NCBI GenBank assembly: GCA_035528375.1
Contig: DATKYS010000105.1
Location: 1-32,870 of the forward strand
Direction: 5' to 3'
DNA: 32,870 bases
DNA from: a bacterium
GTDB lineage: Bacteria > RBG-13-66-14
Part shown: positions 22,895 through 31,088 of the stretch, in pieces
Layout of the letters: every line of letters starts with the position of its first letter
Numbering within the stretch: position 1 is the stretch's first letter
Program-made: the position numbers and the translations under genes
The notes under the pieces: model-generated
Told to the model about the DNA's origin: nothing
The model's database searches: none
The model's input: the letters and a program-made list of their open reading frames with translations, nothing else

Positions 22895-24574
22895 ATGGCG
22901 CTCGAAAAGAAGACCAAACGCCTGTTAATCTGGTGCGCCGCGGCCCTCCTGGCCGTCACGGCGGCGCTCATTTTCGTCTTCACCCGCCGCGAGGACCCGG
23001 AGCCCCACCTCCTCACGGCCAACGTGCTCCTGGACGAGGGCTTCCCCGACGAGGCGCTCATCGAGTACGAGGCCGTGCTGTCCCTGGACCCGACGAACTA
23101 CGAGGCGGCGGAGGGGCGTCTGGCGGCCCTGGCCGGCACCTACGGCCTCGAGGCCGCGCGCAACCGCCTCATCGCCGACCGCGACGCACACCCCGACGAC
23201 CCCTTCTACAGCTTCCAGCTCGCCCTGTACCACGCCCACCACCGCGACTTCTACCGGGCGCGGGAGCAGCTCGAGCAGGCGGAGCGGCTGGGGCTGTCCC
23301 GGGCCTGGCACGCCTACGGGCGGGGGCTGATCTATTCCGCCGCGGGACAGCTCGCAGACGCAGCCGAGGAGTTCACCAAGGCCATAGACATAGACCCCGG
23401 CCTGGGCTCCGGTTACGTAAACCTCGCCGACACCTGCATCGGCCTGGACAACCTGGAGAAGGCCCGGGCGATACTCTCCGAGGGGACGGAGACCTCGCCC
23501 AGGGCCGCCTACCGCCTGCGTCCACGGCTGGCCTGGCTCTCCCTGGCCGAGGGCAACGACATCCTGGCCCTGGAGCAGTTGACGAAGATTCTGCAGAGCG
23601 CCCCGAAGGTTCCGGGCTGCTTCTACGCCGCGGCGGCCATCGCCCTGTCCCTGGACCTCGGGGAGGGTTACGAGCCCGCCATCGAGCTGCCGCTGCCCGA
23701 CCAGCCCGCCGTGCCGGTGGAGGGCTTCGAGGGGCTGCCGCTGGGCCAGCGGTGGGCGATTCTGGCCTGCTCGGAGGCGCTCGAGCACGACCCGCTGCCG
23801 GCGCGGGCGCACTACCACCTCGCACGGTGCCTCTACGAAGCGGGGGACTCCGAAGCCGCCGAGCGCGAGCTGGAGCTCACCGCCACCAACGGCACCCACC
23901 AGGTGCCCTACTCCACGGCGCCGGTGGAGCTCTACCGCTGGCTGGGCGGCGACGCCCTGGCCGCCGGCGATTACGTCGCCGCCCGGAACTCATACCGGAC
24001 CGTCCTGGGTTCCCGGAAGGACGACCCCGACGCCCTGTACAACATCGGGCTGGCCTACGAGCGCGAGGGCGAGCCGTCCCTGGCCGCGAAGGGCTACGAG
24101 GCCGCGACCCGGGTCGCGCCCGACGACCCCCGGAGCTTCAGCGGCCTGGCCCGGATCCACATCGCCGCCGGAGACTTCTCCCGCGCCATACGGTACGCCG
24201 AGGCCGCCGCCGAACGCGACCCCGCCGGGACATCCACACAGAAGATGCTCGTCCGCGCCTACATCGCCGGGCGCTGCTTCGAGCAGGCCGACGCCGTCCT
24301 CCAGACACTCCGCCACATGGTTCCCAAGGACCCCGAGGTGGGCATCTTCACCGGCCGGCTGGCCGAGCTGCGGGGCGACCTCCAGGAGGCGGTGGACGCC
24401 TATACCGTGGTGCTCCAGTTGGGCATCCCGACCGCGACGGCGCTCGAGCTTTACTACTCCATCGCCCGGCTGTACGCCCTCGAGGCCGAGGGCGCCGACG
24501 ACCGCGCCGAGAGGAAGAGGCTCGAGAACCTCTCCGCCCAGTTCGCCGCCGAGGCGGCCAACCTGAAGCTGTAA
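22895..24574 (+). CDS. Membrane-anchored TPR protein
   Basis: A 559-residue protein with one N-terminal transmembrane helix (LLIWCAAALLAVTAALIFVF) after a basic start, leaving the rest probably outside the cytoplasm. Most of the length is tetratricopeptide repeats, for example LDEGFPDEALIEYEAVLSLDPTNYEAAEG, AGQLADAAEEFTKAIDIDPGLGSGYVNLADT and DDPDALYNIGLAYEREGEPSLAAKGYEAATRVAPDD. TPR superhelices act as protein-binding scaffolds. AAGGGG precedes ATG 22895, ten bases after the ATPase stop, so the two are probably co-transcribed. It may help assemble the adaptor-ATPase complex, but this is only inferred from position. Confidence 0.85.
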   Translation: MALEKKTKRLLIWCAAALLAVTAALIFVFTRREDPEPHLLTANVLLDEGFPDEALIEYEAVLSLDPTNYEAAEGRLAALAGTYGLEAARNRLIADRDAHPDDPFYSFQLALYHAHHRDFYRAREQLEQAERLGLSRAWHAYGRGLIYSAAGQLADAAEEFTKAIDIDPGLGSGYVNLADTCIGLDNLEKARAILSEGTETSPRAAYRLRPRLAWLSLAEGNDILALEQLTKILQSAPKVPGCFYAAAAIALSLDLGEGYEPAIELPLPDQPAVPVEGFEGLPLGQRWAILACSEALEHDPLPARAHYHLARCLYEAGDSEAAERELELTATNGTHQVPYSTAPVELYRWLGGDALAAGDYVAARNSYRTVLGSRKDDPDALYNIGLAYEREGEPSLAAKGYEAATRVAPDDPRSFSGLARIHIAAGDFSRAIRYAEAAAERDPAGTSTQKMLVRAYIAGRCFEQADAVLQTLRHMVPKDPEVGIFTGRLAELRGDLQEAVDAYTVVLQLGIPTATALELYYSIARLYALEAEGADDRAERKRLENLSAQFAAEAANLKL

Positions 24575-24602
24575 CGGAACGCCACGACCGCAACGAGGTG
24601 CC

Positions 24603-25889
24603 GTGAGACGACCGCTGTACTTGTTTCTATTCGCGCTCCTGGCGGCCGGCTGCGACCCCCAGTCCGACAACCCACTGGGGGGCGGGCTCAACGACCGCCC
24701 GGACCAGGAAATCCTCACCCTCATCCTCGAGCCCGGCCCGGGATGGGCGGACACCGGCTACTTCGGCTACGGCAACACCGACGGAGCGCTCACCGACGCC
24801 GTGGGCCGGGTGGACGATACCCTGGTCCGCAGCCTGGTGAACTTCAAGGTGGAGGACCTGCCCGACGAGGTGACGTCGGAGAGTCTCTACCGCGCGCGGG
24901 TGGAGTACTACTACGCCGAGTCCCCCGGCGTCGCCAACTGGCGCCCCTTCTCCCAGGGCAGCCTGACGGTGGACGTGTACGCGGTCACGAGCGAGTGGGA
25001 GGACGACGAGGCCACCTGGCTGAAGCGCACCGAGGACGAGGACTGGGACGACCCCGGCGCGGACTACACCGGCCCCTTCGGCTCTTTCGTCCTCGACGAG
25101 CCCCCCTCGGGCTACGGCGAGATACGCAGTTTCGACGTGACCAACCTGGTCGCCTGGTGGCTGGACAACCCCGACGAGGAGAACGGTCTGTTATTGAAGG
25201 CCCAGGACGAGGACACCGCCCGGGTCATCAAGGAGTTCTACTCCGACGATATAGACAACTCGAGCAACCGCCCCCACCTGGTGGTCGTGTGGGAATCCTC
25301 CGTGGGGCAGAAGATGGAGGCCAGTCTGGAGGCCTGGCAGGACGTGATCATCGCGGACGACCTCTCGCAGCCCGACTCGCTGGTGTACGGCTCCGCGGCC
25401 GAGCTGCCGCTCTCGTCCGCCTTCGGTACCGGAGGGCGGCTGGTCTTCGACTTCGACCTCTCGCTCCTGCCCGCCGAGGCTACGGTCAATCTGGCCGAGC
25501 TGGAGCTCTTCTCGGATTTCCCCGGCCGCGACGGCGCGGTCGGCATCGCCGCCCACCCCCTCGAGGACGACTTCTCCGAGGGGGACGACCAGGGCGACCT
25601 GCGGCGGATGACGCTCTCCGACACCAAGGTGACCGGCCGGCTCGACCCCGCCCCGCCCGGCTACGTCAAGATAGACGTCACCCCCATCGTCCAGGACTGG
25701 ATAACGGGGGAGGAGGACCAGCACGGTCTGGTGATCAAGCTGGCCACGGAGCAGGGCTACGAGGACCCCATCCGCCTGTGGACCCAGGAGGCCGTCGAGG
25801 GCCGCAGTCCCCGCCTGGTCGTCAAGTACACCCTCCCCCCGGATTTCTGGTACGACCGTGAGCCGGAGGAAGGGGCGACCTCATATTGA
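24603..25889 (+). CDS. DNRLRE-domain lipoprotein
   Basis: A 428-residue predicted lipoprotein with lipobox LLAAGC at the N-terminus. The mature part holds two domains of the DNRLRE type (a surface beta-sandwich found in secreted and polysaccharide-related proteins). The first runs from about TGYFGYGNTDGALTD to RPHLVVVWES, with VRSLVNFKVEDLP and FDVTNLVAWWLDNPDEENGLLLKAQDED. The second goes from about residue 235 to PRLVVKYTLPP, with IDVTPIVQDWITGEEDQHGLVIKLATEQG. The closing strand PRLVVxYT/W is characteristic. GTG 24603 follows GAGGT, 28 bases after the TPR stop, so it may be in the same operon. The molecule it binds is unknown. Confidence 0.82.
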   Translation: MRRPLYLFLFALLAAGCDPQSDNPLGGGLNDRPDQEILTLILEPGPGWADTGYFGYGNTDGALTDAVGRVDDTLVRSLVNFKVEDLPDEVTSESLYRARVEYYYAESPGVANWRPFSQGSLTVDVYAVTSEWEDDEATWLKRTEDEDWDDPGADYTGPFGSFVLDEPPSGYGEIRSFDVTNLVAWWLDNPDEENGLLLKAQDEDTARVIKEFYSDDIDNSSNRPHLVVVWESSVGQKMEASLEAWQDVIIADDLSQPDSLVYGSAAELPLSSAFGTGGRLVFDFDLSLLPAEATVNLAELELFSDFPGRDGAVGIAAHPLEDDFSEGDDQGDLRRMTLSDTKVTGRLDPAPPGYVKIDVTPIVQDWITGEEDQHGLVIKLATEQGYEDPIRLWTQEAVEGRSPRLVVKYTLPPDFWYDREPEEGATSY

Positions 25890-25971
25890 GCGTGGTGATT
25901 ACGGTTTCTTCGGTTACATTCCTTCTAAGCGATAAACACGAGTGGTGAAGAGAAGGTAACTAGAGGTCGTT

Positions 25972-26871
25972 GTGTCTAACTTATTCCTAAAAATAGGTTT
26001 GTTAATCGTAGTCATGCTTGGGTGCAACCCGACGACTGATTCCAACCCTATTGAGCCCGGTGAATATCCTTTAACGGACGATGACTTCTACGACGGGTGC
26101 GCCACCGTTTCACCCGATGGAAATTGGGTTGCGTTTATCTCTCGTCGTGGTTCTACTCTTCCGGCTGTTTGGAAAATACCAACCACAGGAGGAACACCCC
26201 AGCTTGTATTTGAGGATGACAATTACCTTTTCTATTATATTGACTGGGGCCCAGATAATTCCCAAATCGTAGCTTTAGTAGCAGATTTGGAATTGTCAGA
26301 TAATTACATTGTTCTTCTCAATATTATTACGGGTGATATTCAACACTTAATTCCTGTCTCTACTGTCGAAGCTTCACCATCAATTAGTCCTGATGGAAGC
26401 CTTATCGTTTATGTCGATAGCGTCGGTTTCCCTAAACATTTATATCTGTACAATATTGATTCTTCAGAAATAACTAATTTACTTTGGGATCCTAATTATT
26501 ATCCTATGGCTCCTGAATGGTCACCGGATAACGAAACAATCGTTTTTACTTATTATAGTTACAACCCCTACGAACCAAATATTTGGACAATTGAAAAGGA
26601 CGGCTCGGGATTGACTCAACTGACCGAAGGGCCGAACAGGTATCTGAATCCCACCTGGTCTCCCGACGGGGAAGAAATCTGTTTTGTTTCATCCGATGAT
26701 CCCGAGGTTTGGGGCGAACTCTGCTCTATTCCTTCAACCGGTGGTGATGTAACGGTTTTGACGGAATCAGACTCCAACGATTATCCCTGTTACGTTCCCG
26801 GTGAAAAGGATGTGGTTTTCATTTCGAATCGCAACCACGAAAACGGTGATGTATGGCTTCTAAAACGTTAA
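25972..26871 (+). CDS. AT-rich PD40/TolB-like propeller lipoprotein
   Basis: A 299-residue predicted lipoprotein with lipobox VMLGC in the signal. Propeller repeats of the PD40 type follow: VSPDGNWVAFISRRG, ISPDGSLIVYVDS, WSPDNETIVFTYYS, WSPDGEEICFVSSDD, and a final segment of the same kind ending KDVVFISNRNHENGDVWLLKR. GTG 25972 is preceded by GAGGT. The gene is strikingly AT-rich: 39 of 120 bases are G or C in 26221-26340, against GC-rich genes on both sides, so it was probably acquired recently. It is related in fold to the PD40 gene at 17313 but not close in sequence and lacks the SH3 domain. Confidence 0.8.
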   Translation: MSNLFLKIGLLIVVMLGCNPTTDSNPIEPGEYPLTDDDFYDGCATVSPDGNWVAFISRRGSTLPAVWKIPTTGGTPQLVFEDDNYLFYYIDWGPDNSQIVALVADLELSDNYIVLLNIITGDIQHLIPVSTVEASPSISPDGSLIVYVDSVGFPKHLYLYNIDSSEITNLLWDPNYYPMAPEWSPDNETIVFTYYSYNPYEPNIWTIEKDGSGLTQLTEGPNRYLNPTWSPDGEEICFVSSDDPEVWGELCSIPSTGGDVTVLTESDSNDYPCYVPGEKDVVFISNRNHENGDVWLLKR

Positions 26872-26957
26872 TGGCAGCCTCACTCATGCCGTTATGAACT
26901 GGATTCCGGGGAAGTCTTCCAACTGACGCACTGATCGGCGTTCTTTAGAAAAACGAC

Positions 26958-28139
26958 ATGCTCAAAAACCGCGCCATCATTCTGTTGATCCTCCTCCCCG
27001 GCCTGGCGCTGGGGTACTCCCTCTACTCCCTGGGACGGCCCGGCGAGCCGGTCCCGCCCGCCGACGCCCGCGGCATGGCCCTGGGCAACAACGCCCTCGG
27101 CCTGTGGGACCCCTACAGCCTGTCGCTCATCAACCCGGCGTCCATCGCCGGCCGGGAGTACTCCACCATCACCCTCACCACCCGGTGGGAGAACAATTTC
27201 TACCGGGTCGCGGCGGGGGACAGCGTCTACGAGGTCGTGGACCTGCCGAACATCCAGTTCACCTTCGACCTGCCGGCGGGCCTGGCCGTGGGGGCGGGGT
27301 GGCAGGAGCGGCAGAGCTGGCGGTACCTCTACTCGGAACCGCTGCACGACGGCGACGAGGAGGTGGGCACCGCCTGGGTCGAGGGGCGGGGGGCGGTGAG
27401 CGCGGCCAACCTGGCCCTGGCCTGGGCCCCCGACGAGAACCTCGGCCTCGGCATCCGCGTCAGCGGCCTGATAGGCTCCCCCACCGAGGTCTGGCGCACC
27501 GAGTTCGACGACGAGGATAACGATGAGTACACCGACACCGAGGACCGCCTGGTCACCGACGTCGTCGGCCTGACCCTGGCCGCGGGGGTGAACGCCCGGC
27601 TGGGGCAGTTCAACCTCGGCGCCTACCTCGAGTACCCCGTCCTGGGCGACGTGACGAAGATCACCGAGTCCAACTTCGGCGAGGTCTCGCGGGAGAGCGC
27701 GACCTTCGACTTCCCGGTGAACTTCGGCCTGGGCGTGGGCTGGACGCCGAGCCGGAACCTCTTGCTGGTGGGCGATTTCCGCTACGAGATGTGGAGCGGC
27801 TTCACCATTGACGGCGTGGAGCGGGGCTACGACGACACGCTGCACGCGGGGCTCGGGGTGGAGGTCATCCCCAGCCGGCGCTTCACCGACTTCTTCCTCT
27901 GGCGGATGCCCTGGCGTGTGGGTGGGTATTACGAGACGCTCTACGACTCGCCGCGGGGGACGGGCTTCTCCGAGCTCGGCGTCACGGTGGGCACCGGCGT
28001 TTTCTTCGGCGAGGAGGACGAGAGCACCATTGACCTGGCCTTCCAGTACGCCCGGCGGGGCAACCTCGACGAGAACGGGCTCGAGGAAGAGATCTTCCGC
28101 CTCTCGGTGAGCTTCAACGGCTCGGACAACTGGTGGTAG
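26958..28139 (+). CDS. Outer-membrane beta-barrel protein, PorV/UPF0164-like
   Basis: A 393-residue predicted barrel. The signal peptide MLKNRAIILLILLPGLALG is followed by a family signature, PADARGMALGNNALGLWDPYSLSLINPAS, a variant of the RGMxxGGA..D..A...NPA pattern of the two barrels at 3481 and 4966. Barrel-like strands follow (GLAVGAGWQERQSW, VGLTLAAGVNARLGQFNLGAYLEY, VNFGLGVGWTPSRNLLLVGDFRYE). The protein ends FRLSVSFNGSDNWW, with a terminal aromatic residue as is common for outer-membrane barrels. The ribosome site before ATG 26958 is weak. A repeat hairpin with GTTTTTC tail lies 50 bases past the stop. Substrate unknown. Confidence 0.78.
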   Translation: MLKNRAIILLILLPGLALGYSLYSLGRPGEPVPPADARGMALGNNALGLWDPYSLSLINPASIAGREYSTITLTTRWENNFYRVAAGDSVYEVVDLPNIQFTFDLPAGLAVGAGWQERQSWRYLYSEPLHDGDEEVGTAWVEGRGAVSAANLALAWAPDENLGLGIRVSGLIGSPTEVWRTEFDDEDNDEYTDTEDRLVTDVVGLTLAAGVNARLGQFNLGAYLEYPVLGDVTKITESNFGEVSRESATFDFPVNFGLGVGWTPSRNLLLVGDFRYEMWSGFTIDGVERGYDDTLHAGLGVEVIPSRRFTDFFLWRMPWRVGGYYETLYDSPRGTGFSELGVTVGTGVFFGEEDESTIDLAFQYARRGNLDENGLEEEIFRLSVSFNGSDNWW

Positions 28140-28186
28140 GCGTAGGTTGACCAACCGGCCGGTGGAAATTCAATCCCCCTTTTCTG

Positions 28187-28455
28187 CGTAGGGGCGGGTG
28201 TCCACACCCGCCCGTTTTTCCGCCGATGCGCGCCGAAATGTAGGGCGGGGATTTCAATTCCCGCCGCGGCGGCCCGCAGAGGGGCCGCCCTACATCCCGC
28301 CTATTGCGATGACGTAGGGGCCGACATGCGGTCGGCCCGTTTTTAATAAGGTAGCCCTCACCCTTAATCCCTCTCCCACATGGAGAGGGAAAATACGGCC
28401 AGTAGCACACCCTGGCGCACCCGTTGCCGCCCTCTCCCACTGGGAGAGGGAAAAT
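28187..28455. repeat. Repeat cluster between barrel gene and ribD
   Basis: No gene is seen in 28140-28464. Hairpins: 28192-28213 (GGGCGGGTG arm) followed by GTTTTTC, a degenerate GGCGGGGAT-arm copy at about 28239-28265, a GGCGGCCC-arm copy at about 28266-28293, and a GGGCCGAC-arm copy at about 28318-28338. The last runs on as GTTTTTAATAAGGTAGCCCTC and then into a CTCTCCC hairpin to about 28390, the clearest forward-orientation composite unit in the window. Another CCCTCTCCC-GGGAGAGGG hairpin is at about 28431-28450. Barrel and ribD genes converge here, so the hairpins could serve as terminators for both. Confidence 0.88.
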
Positions 28456-28464
28456 ACTCCGCCC

Positions 28465-29610
28465 CTACTCCGACAGGGTCACGTCCCCGTTGGTCCTGTA
28501 TCCCCGGCGGACCTTCCCCCGGATCATCAGGTCCTCGCCCACCTGCTCGTAGGTCACGTCCGCCAGCCTGTGGGCGTCTATCATGCGCTCGACGCCGCGA
28601 CCGCCGATGGGTCCCGGAGCCTTGACGCCGCCGATGAGCACCGGGGCGATGAAGGCCACGACTTCATCCACCAGCCCGGCCTCGAAGAGGCTGCCGGCCA
28701 CCCCCCCGCCGCCCTCGACCAGGACCGTCACGATGTCCAGCTCGGCCAGCCTCCGCATCAGCCCCGTCATGTCCACGCGCACCGGGGTGCCCTGGATGAC
28801 CTCCACCCGGGCCCCGGCCCCCTCCAGCGAAGTGATCCGCGTCAGGCTGGCCTTGGGCGACACGGCGACGATGGTGCGCGGGCTCTGTGTGATGGTGCGG
28901 CCCCGCGTCGGCATCCGTCCCTTCGAATCCACGATGACCTTCTGCGGGTGCCGCACGTCGGGGAAGTCCACCCGCACGTCCAGGCGCGGGTCGTCGGCCA
29001 GCACCGTGCGGATGCCGATGAGCACCGCGTCGGTGTAGTTGCGGAAGTGGTGCACCATCCGCCGCGACTCGAGCCCGGTCACCCAGCGGCTGTCGCCCGT
29101 GGAGGTGGCTATCTTGCCGTCCAGGCTCGCCGCCATCTTCACCGTCACGTAGGGCAGGCCCCGGGTGATGAACTTGACGTAGGGGGTGTTGAGCTTTTCC
29201 GCTTTCTTCTTCAGGCAGCCGACCCCGACCTCGATTCCCGCCGACCGCAGCGCCTCCAGGCCCCGGCAGTGCACCTCGGGGTTGGGGTCCTCCATGGCGG
29301 CGACCACCCGTCCGATTCCGGCCTCGATGATGGAGTCCACGCAGGGCGGGGTGCGGCCGTGGGTGCAGCAGGGTTCGAGGGTGGAGTAGAGTGTCGCGCC
29401 TTTCGCCTCGCCGCCGGCGTCCTTCAGGGCCAGGACCTCGGCGTGGGGCTCCCCGGCGCGCCGGTGCCAGCCCTCGCCCACGGTTTCCCCGTCCTTGACC
29501 ACCACCGCGCCCACCAGGGGGTTGGGCGAAGTGCGGCCGTAGGCCTGGGCCGCGAGCTCCAGGGCCCGCTCCATGTGGCGCCGGTCCAGGGCGGTGAAAC
29601 GTGGGGACAA
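28465..29610 (-). CDS. ribD: Bifunctional riboflavin biosynthesis protein RibD
   Basis: A 381-residue enzyme catalysing two consecutive riboflavin steps: deamination of the pyrimidine from GTP cyclohydrolase II, then NADPH-dependent reduction of its ribose. The deaminase domain (about 5-150) has the zinc ligands His56 in PHAEV, Cys81 and Cys90 in PCCTHGRTPPC, spaced 25 and 9 as in E. coli RibD, and TSPNPLVGAVVV. The reductase domain has VKMAASLDGKIAT, DSRWVTG, DAVLIGIRTVLADDP and VLVEGGGGVAGSLFEAGLVDE. TTG 29610 is chosen, five bases after CGGAG. No other rib gene or FMN riboswitch is visible; it stands alone with its own promoter. Confidence 0.95.
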   Translation of the reverse strand: MSPRFTALDRRHMERALELAAQAYGRTSPNPLVGAVVVKDGETVGEGWHRRAGEPHAEVLALKDAGGEAKGATLYSTLEPCCTHGRTPPCVDSIIEAGIGRVVAAMEDPNPEVHCRGLEALRSAGIEVGVGCLKKKAEKLNTPYVKFITRGLPYVTVKMAASLDGKIATSTGDSRWVTGLESRRMVHHFRNYTDAVLIGIRTVLADDPRLDVRVDFPDVRHPQKVIVDSKGRMPTRGRTITQSPRTIVAVSPKASLTRITSLEGAGARVEVIQGTPVRVDMTGLMRRLAELDIVTVLVEGGGGVAGSLFEAGLVDEVVAFIAPVLIGGVKAPGPIGGRGVERMIDAHRLADVTYEQVGEDLMIRGKVRRGYRTNGDVTLSE

Positions 29611-29645
29611 CTTTGCTCCGCGGGAGTGGTTGTGGACGGGGGAGG

Positions 29646-29674
29646 AGGATAGCAGGTGCGCCGGTGCGCGTCAA
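29646..29674 (-). promoter_or_regulatory. Promoter of ribD
   Basis: On the minus strand TTGACG (29674-29669), a 17-base spacer and TATCCT (29651-29646). Expected leader of about 29 bases, too short for an FMN riboswitch. Confidence 0.6.
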
Positions 29675-29702
29675 GGTATACGGCGGATGGGGGCTTTTTT
29701 AT

Positions 29703-30058
29703 TCTCCCTCCCCCCTCTGGGGGGCGGCGCGCCGACGGGTCGGGGTGAGGGTTGCCGCTATCCCCTCTCCCTTTTAGGGAGAGGGCTAGGGTGAGGGTCG
29801 GGGTTGGTAGGTGAAAAGGCGGGCGGGTGTGGACACCCGCCCCTACGGCCGCACATCGCTAATCAAATCCGTAGGGGCGAGAAGTCCACGGTCGCCCGCG
29901 GGCCGACCTGAACGGCGCGCCGACGGTCGGCCCCTACGTCATCGCAAATACGGGGCGCGGCCCGGGCGTGAACGCGGCGGGGTTATGAAACACCGCCCTA
30001 CATTGGGTTGTATGACGGTCAACGACGCAACGGGCGGGTGTGGACACCCGCCCCTACG
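29703..30058. repeat. Repeat cluster between ribD and the GATase gene
   Basis: The 477-base gap contains no gene. A CTCTCCC-type hairpin with nine-base arms lies at 29763-29785 and a degenerate one at about 29703-29750. Modular hairpins: 29821-29842 (GGGCGGGTG arm, inverted), about 29871-29898 (GGGCGACCG type with a damaged left arm), 29900-29933 (GGGCCGACC arms around a 16-base loop), about 29978-30003 (GGCGGGG type) and 30032-30053 (GGGCGGGTG arm, inverted). The last lies 34 bases past the GATase stop in the orientation that could end that minus-strand message. The long-loop version also occurs in degenerate form at 6556-6590. Confidence 0.88.
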
Positions 30059-30087
30059 GGGGGACCTGCGGGGCATCGGGCGGAGCG

Positions 30088-30687
30088 TCACGACCCGGCC
30101 CCCGCCACTATCCGGGAAAAATTGGCGGCGATGAGCTCCCCCGTTTTCCCCGATCGCTCGGGGTGGAACTGCGTCCCCCACAGCGGCCGCGTCCGGTGTC
30201 GGATGACCTCCACCGCGCACCAGTCCGAGGTGGCCAGCACGTCGAAGTGCCGCGTCAGCCCTTCGTCCGCCGACACGTGCTCGAAGTGCGACTTGAAAGC
30301 GGTGAAAGTTTTCGTAAACCCGGCCAGGAGCGTGTCGGTGCGCGTGACGCGGATTTCGGCGTCGGCTTCGAAGAACGCCTTCTTGACCACCCGGGCGCCC
30401 CAGGCGTGGGCCAGCGTCTGGTGCCCGTAGCAGATGCCCAGGAGCGGCTTCTGCGTCTCCCGGTAGAGGGCGTAGAGGATTTCGGGGGCCGGGTCGCGGG
30501 TGATGAGCTTCGTCGAGCCGGTCACCACCGCCGCGTCCTCGGCGAAGCGGGGCGAGGCCAGCGCGTCCACGTGGACCGTAGCGACGCGGAAGAAGGGCTC
30601 CAGCATCGCCAGGTAGACCGGGATGCAGGGGTCGTCGGCGTCGAGGCAGGCGTTTACGAGGAGTAGCGAGGGTTTTTCGGCGGGCAT
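30088..30687 (-). CDS. Class I glutamine amidotransferase-like protein
   Basis: A 199-residue protein with the full triad of class I glutamine amidotransferases: Cys86 in LLGICYGHQ, His175 and Glu177 in GTQFHPE. AVVTGSTKLITRD and FKSHFEHVSADEGL fit the GuaA-like stand-alone subgroup (GATase1). The partner synthase domain is missing, and no purine or tryptophan gene is near, so the acceptor reaction is unknown; a gamma-glutamyl hydrolase or detoxifying role is possible. The ATG at 30687 begins seven bases after the -10 box, and no other start lies nearby, so the transcript is probably leaderless. Identification of the family is sure. Confidence 0.9.
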   Translation of the reverse strand: MPAEKPSLLLVNACLDADDPCIPVYLAMLEPFFRVATVHVDALASPRFAEDAAVVTGSTKLITRDPAPEILYALYRETQKPLLGICYGHQTLAHAWGARVVKKAFFEADAEIRVTRTDTLLAGFTKTFTAFKSHFEHVSADEGLTRHFDVLATSDWCAVEVIRHRTRPLWGTQFHPERSGKTGELIAANFSRIVAGAGS

Positions 30688-30694
30688 GGCGCCA

Positions 30695-30722
30695 AGTATA
30701 CGGGCCCGGCCGGCGCAGTCAA
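30695..30722 (-). promoter_or_regulatory. Promoter giving a probably leaderless GATase transcript
   Basis: On the minus strand TTGACT (30722-30717), a 16-base spacer and TATACT (30700-30695), then TGGCGCC and the ATG. With the usual seven-base distance the first transcribed base would be at or next to the A of the start codon. Confidence 0.65.
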
Positions 30723-30763
30723 CGGTTTTTTCGCGCCGGGGGCGCGGTGGTGGTAAATCGGGC

Positions 30764-30976
30764 GGGCGGGTCAGGAGATCCGCCCCTACATCATCGCAAT
30801 CGCGCCGACGGGCTAGGGTGAGGGTCGGGGCCGGGAACGTAGAGGCGGCGGGGTTAGGTATCTGCGCCCGAAGGGAAAACCCCGCCCTACGTCATCGCAA
30901 TTCGCGGCGGCCCGCGGAGGGGCCGCCCTACGTCATCGCATGGGTGAAAGCGGGGGAAGGAATTCCCCGCACTACG
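30764..30976. repeat. Repeat cluster in the divergent GATase-arsR region
   Basis: The 401-base gap holds no gene. Four hairpins in inverted orientation lie at about 30764-30788 (GGGCGGGT type), 30846-30889 (GGCGGGGTT arms around a long loop), 30906-30930 (GGCGGCCC type) and 30950-30976 (GCGGGG type with an imperfect loop). The first three end with TACATCATCGC or TACGTCATCGC and the last with ACTACG. A GGGCTAGGGTGAGGGTCGGGG remnant of the second repeat type is at 30810-30830. As both flanking genes start here, terminator duty cannot explain this cluster. Confidence 0.88.
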
Positions 30977-31031
30977 AATAGAATCGTGCGATTTTCCATA
31001 GATGACGGCCGCGGGCGGTCGCACGTATCAC

Positions 31032-31060
31032 TTGACAATATGACTCGTCGGTAATATGAT
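31032..31060 (+). promoter_or_regulatory. Promoter and possible operator of the arsR operon
   Basis: A perfect TTGACA (31032-31037), a 17-base spacer and TATGAT (31055-31060). AATATGA occurs at 31037-31043 and again at 31053-31059, 16 bases apart and overlapping the -35/-10 region. These direct repeats are candidate binding half-sites for the ArsR protein, though ArsR operators are more often inverted repeats. Confidence 0.65.
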
Positions 31061-31088
31061 TGAAGGGTAAATTAACCGGGGGCGGCAG

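Noticed and set aside
22882-24606. A 574-codon frame overlapping the TPR gene
   Set aside because: It is Arg/Gly/Pro-rich out-of-frame reading of the same strand; the TPR frame has repeats, a membrane helix and a ribosome site.
29611-29645. Possible FMN riboswitch before ribD
   Set aside because: The predicted leader is only about 29 bases, far too short for the aptamer, and no conserved aptamer segments are seen.
29811-30134. 107-codon frame between ribD and the GATase gene
   Set aside because: Also made of repeat units in frame (RAGVDTRPYG-type peptides), with no ribosome site or conserved domain.
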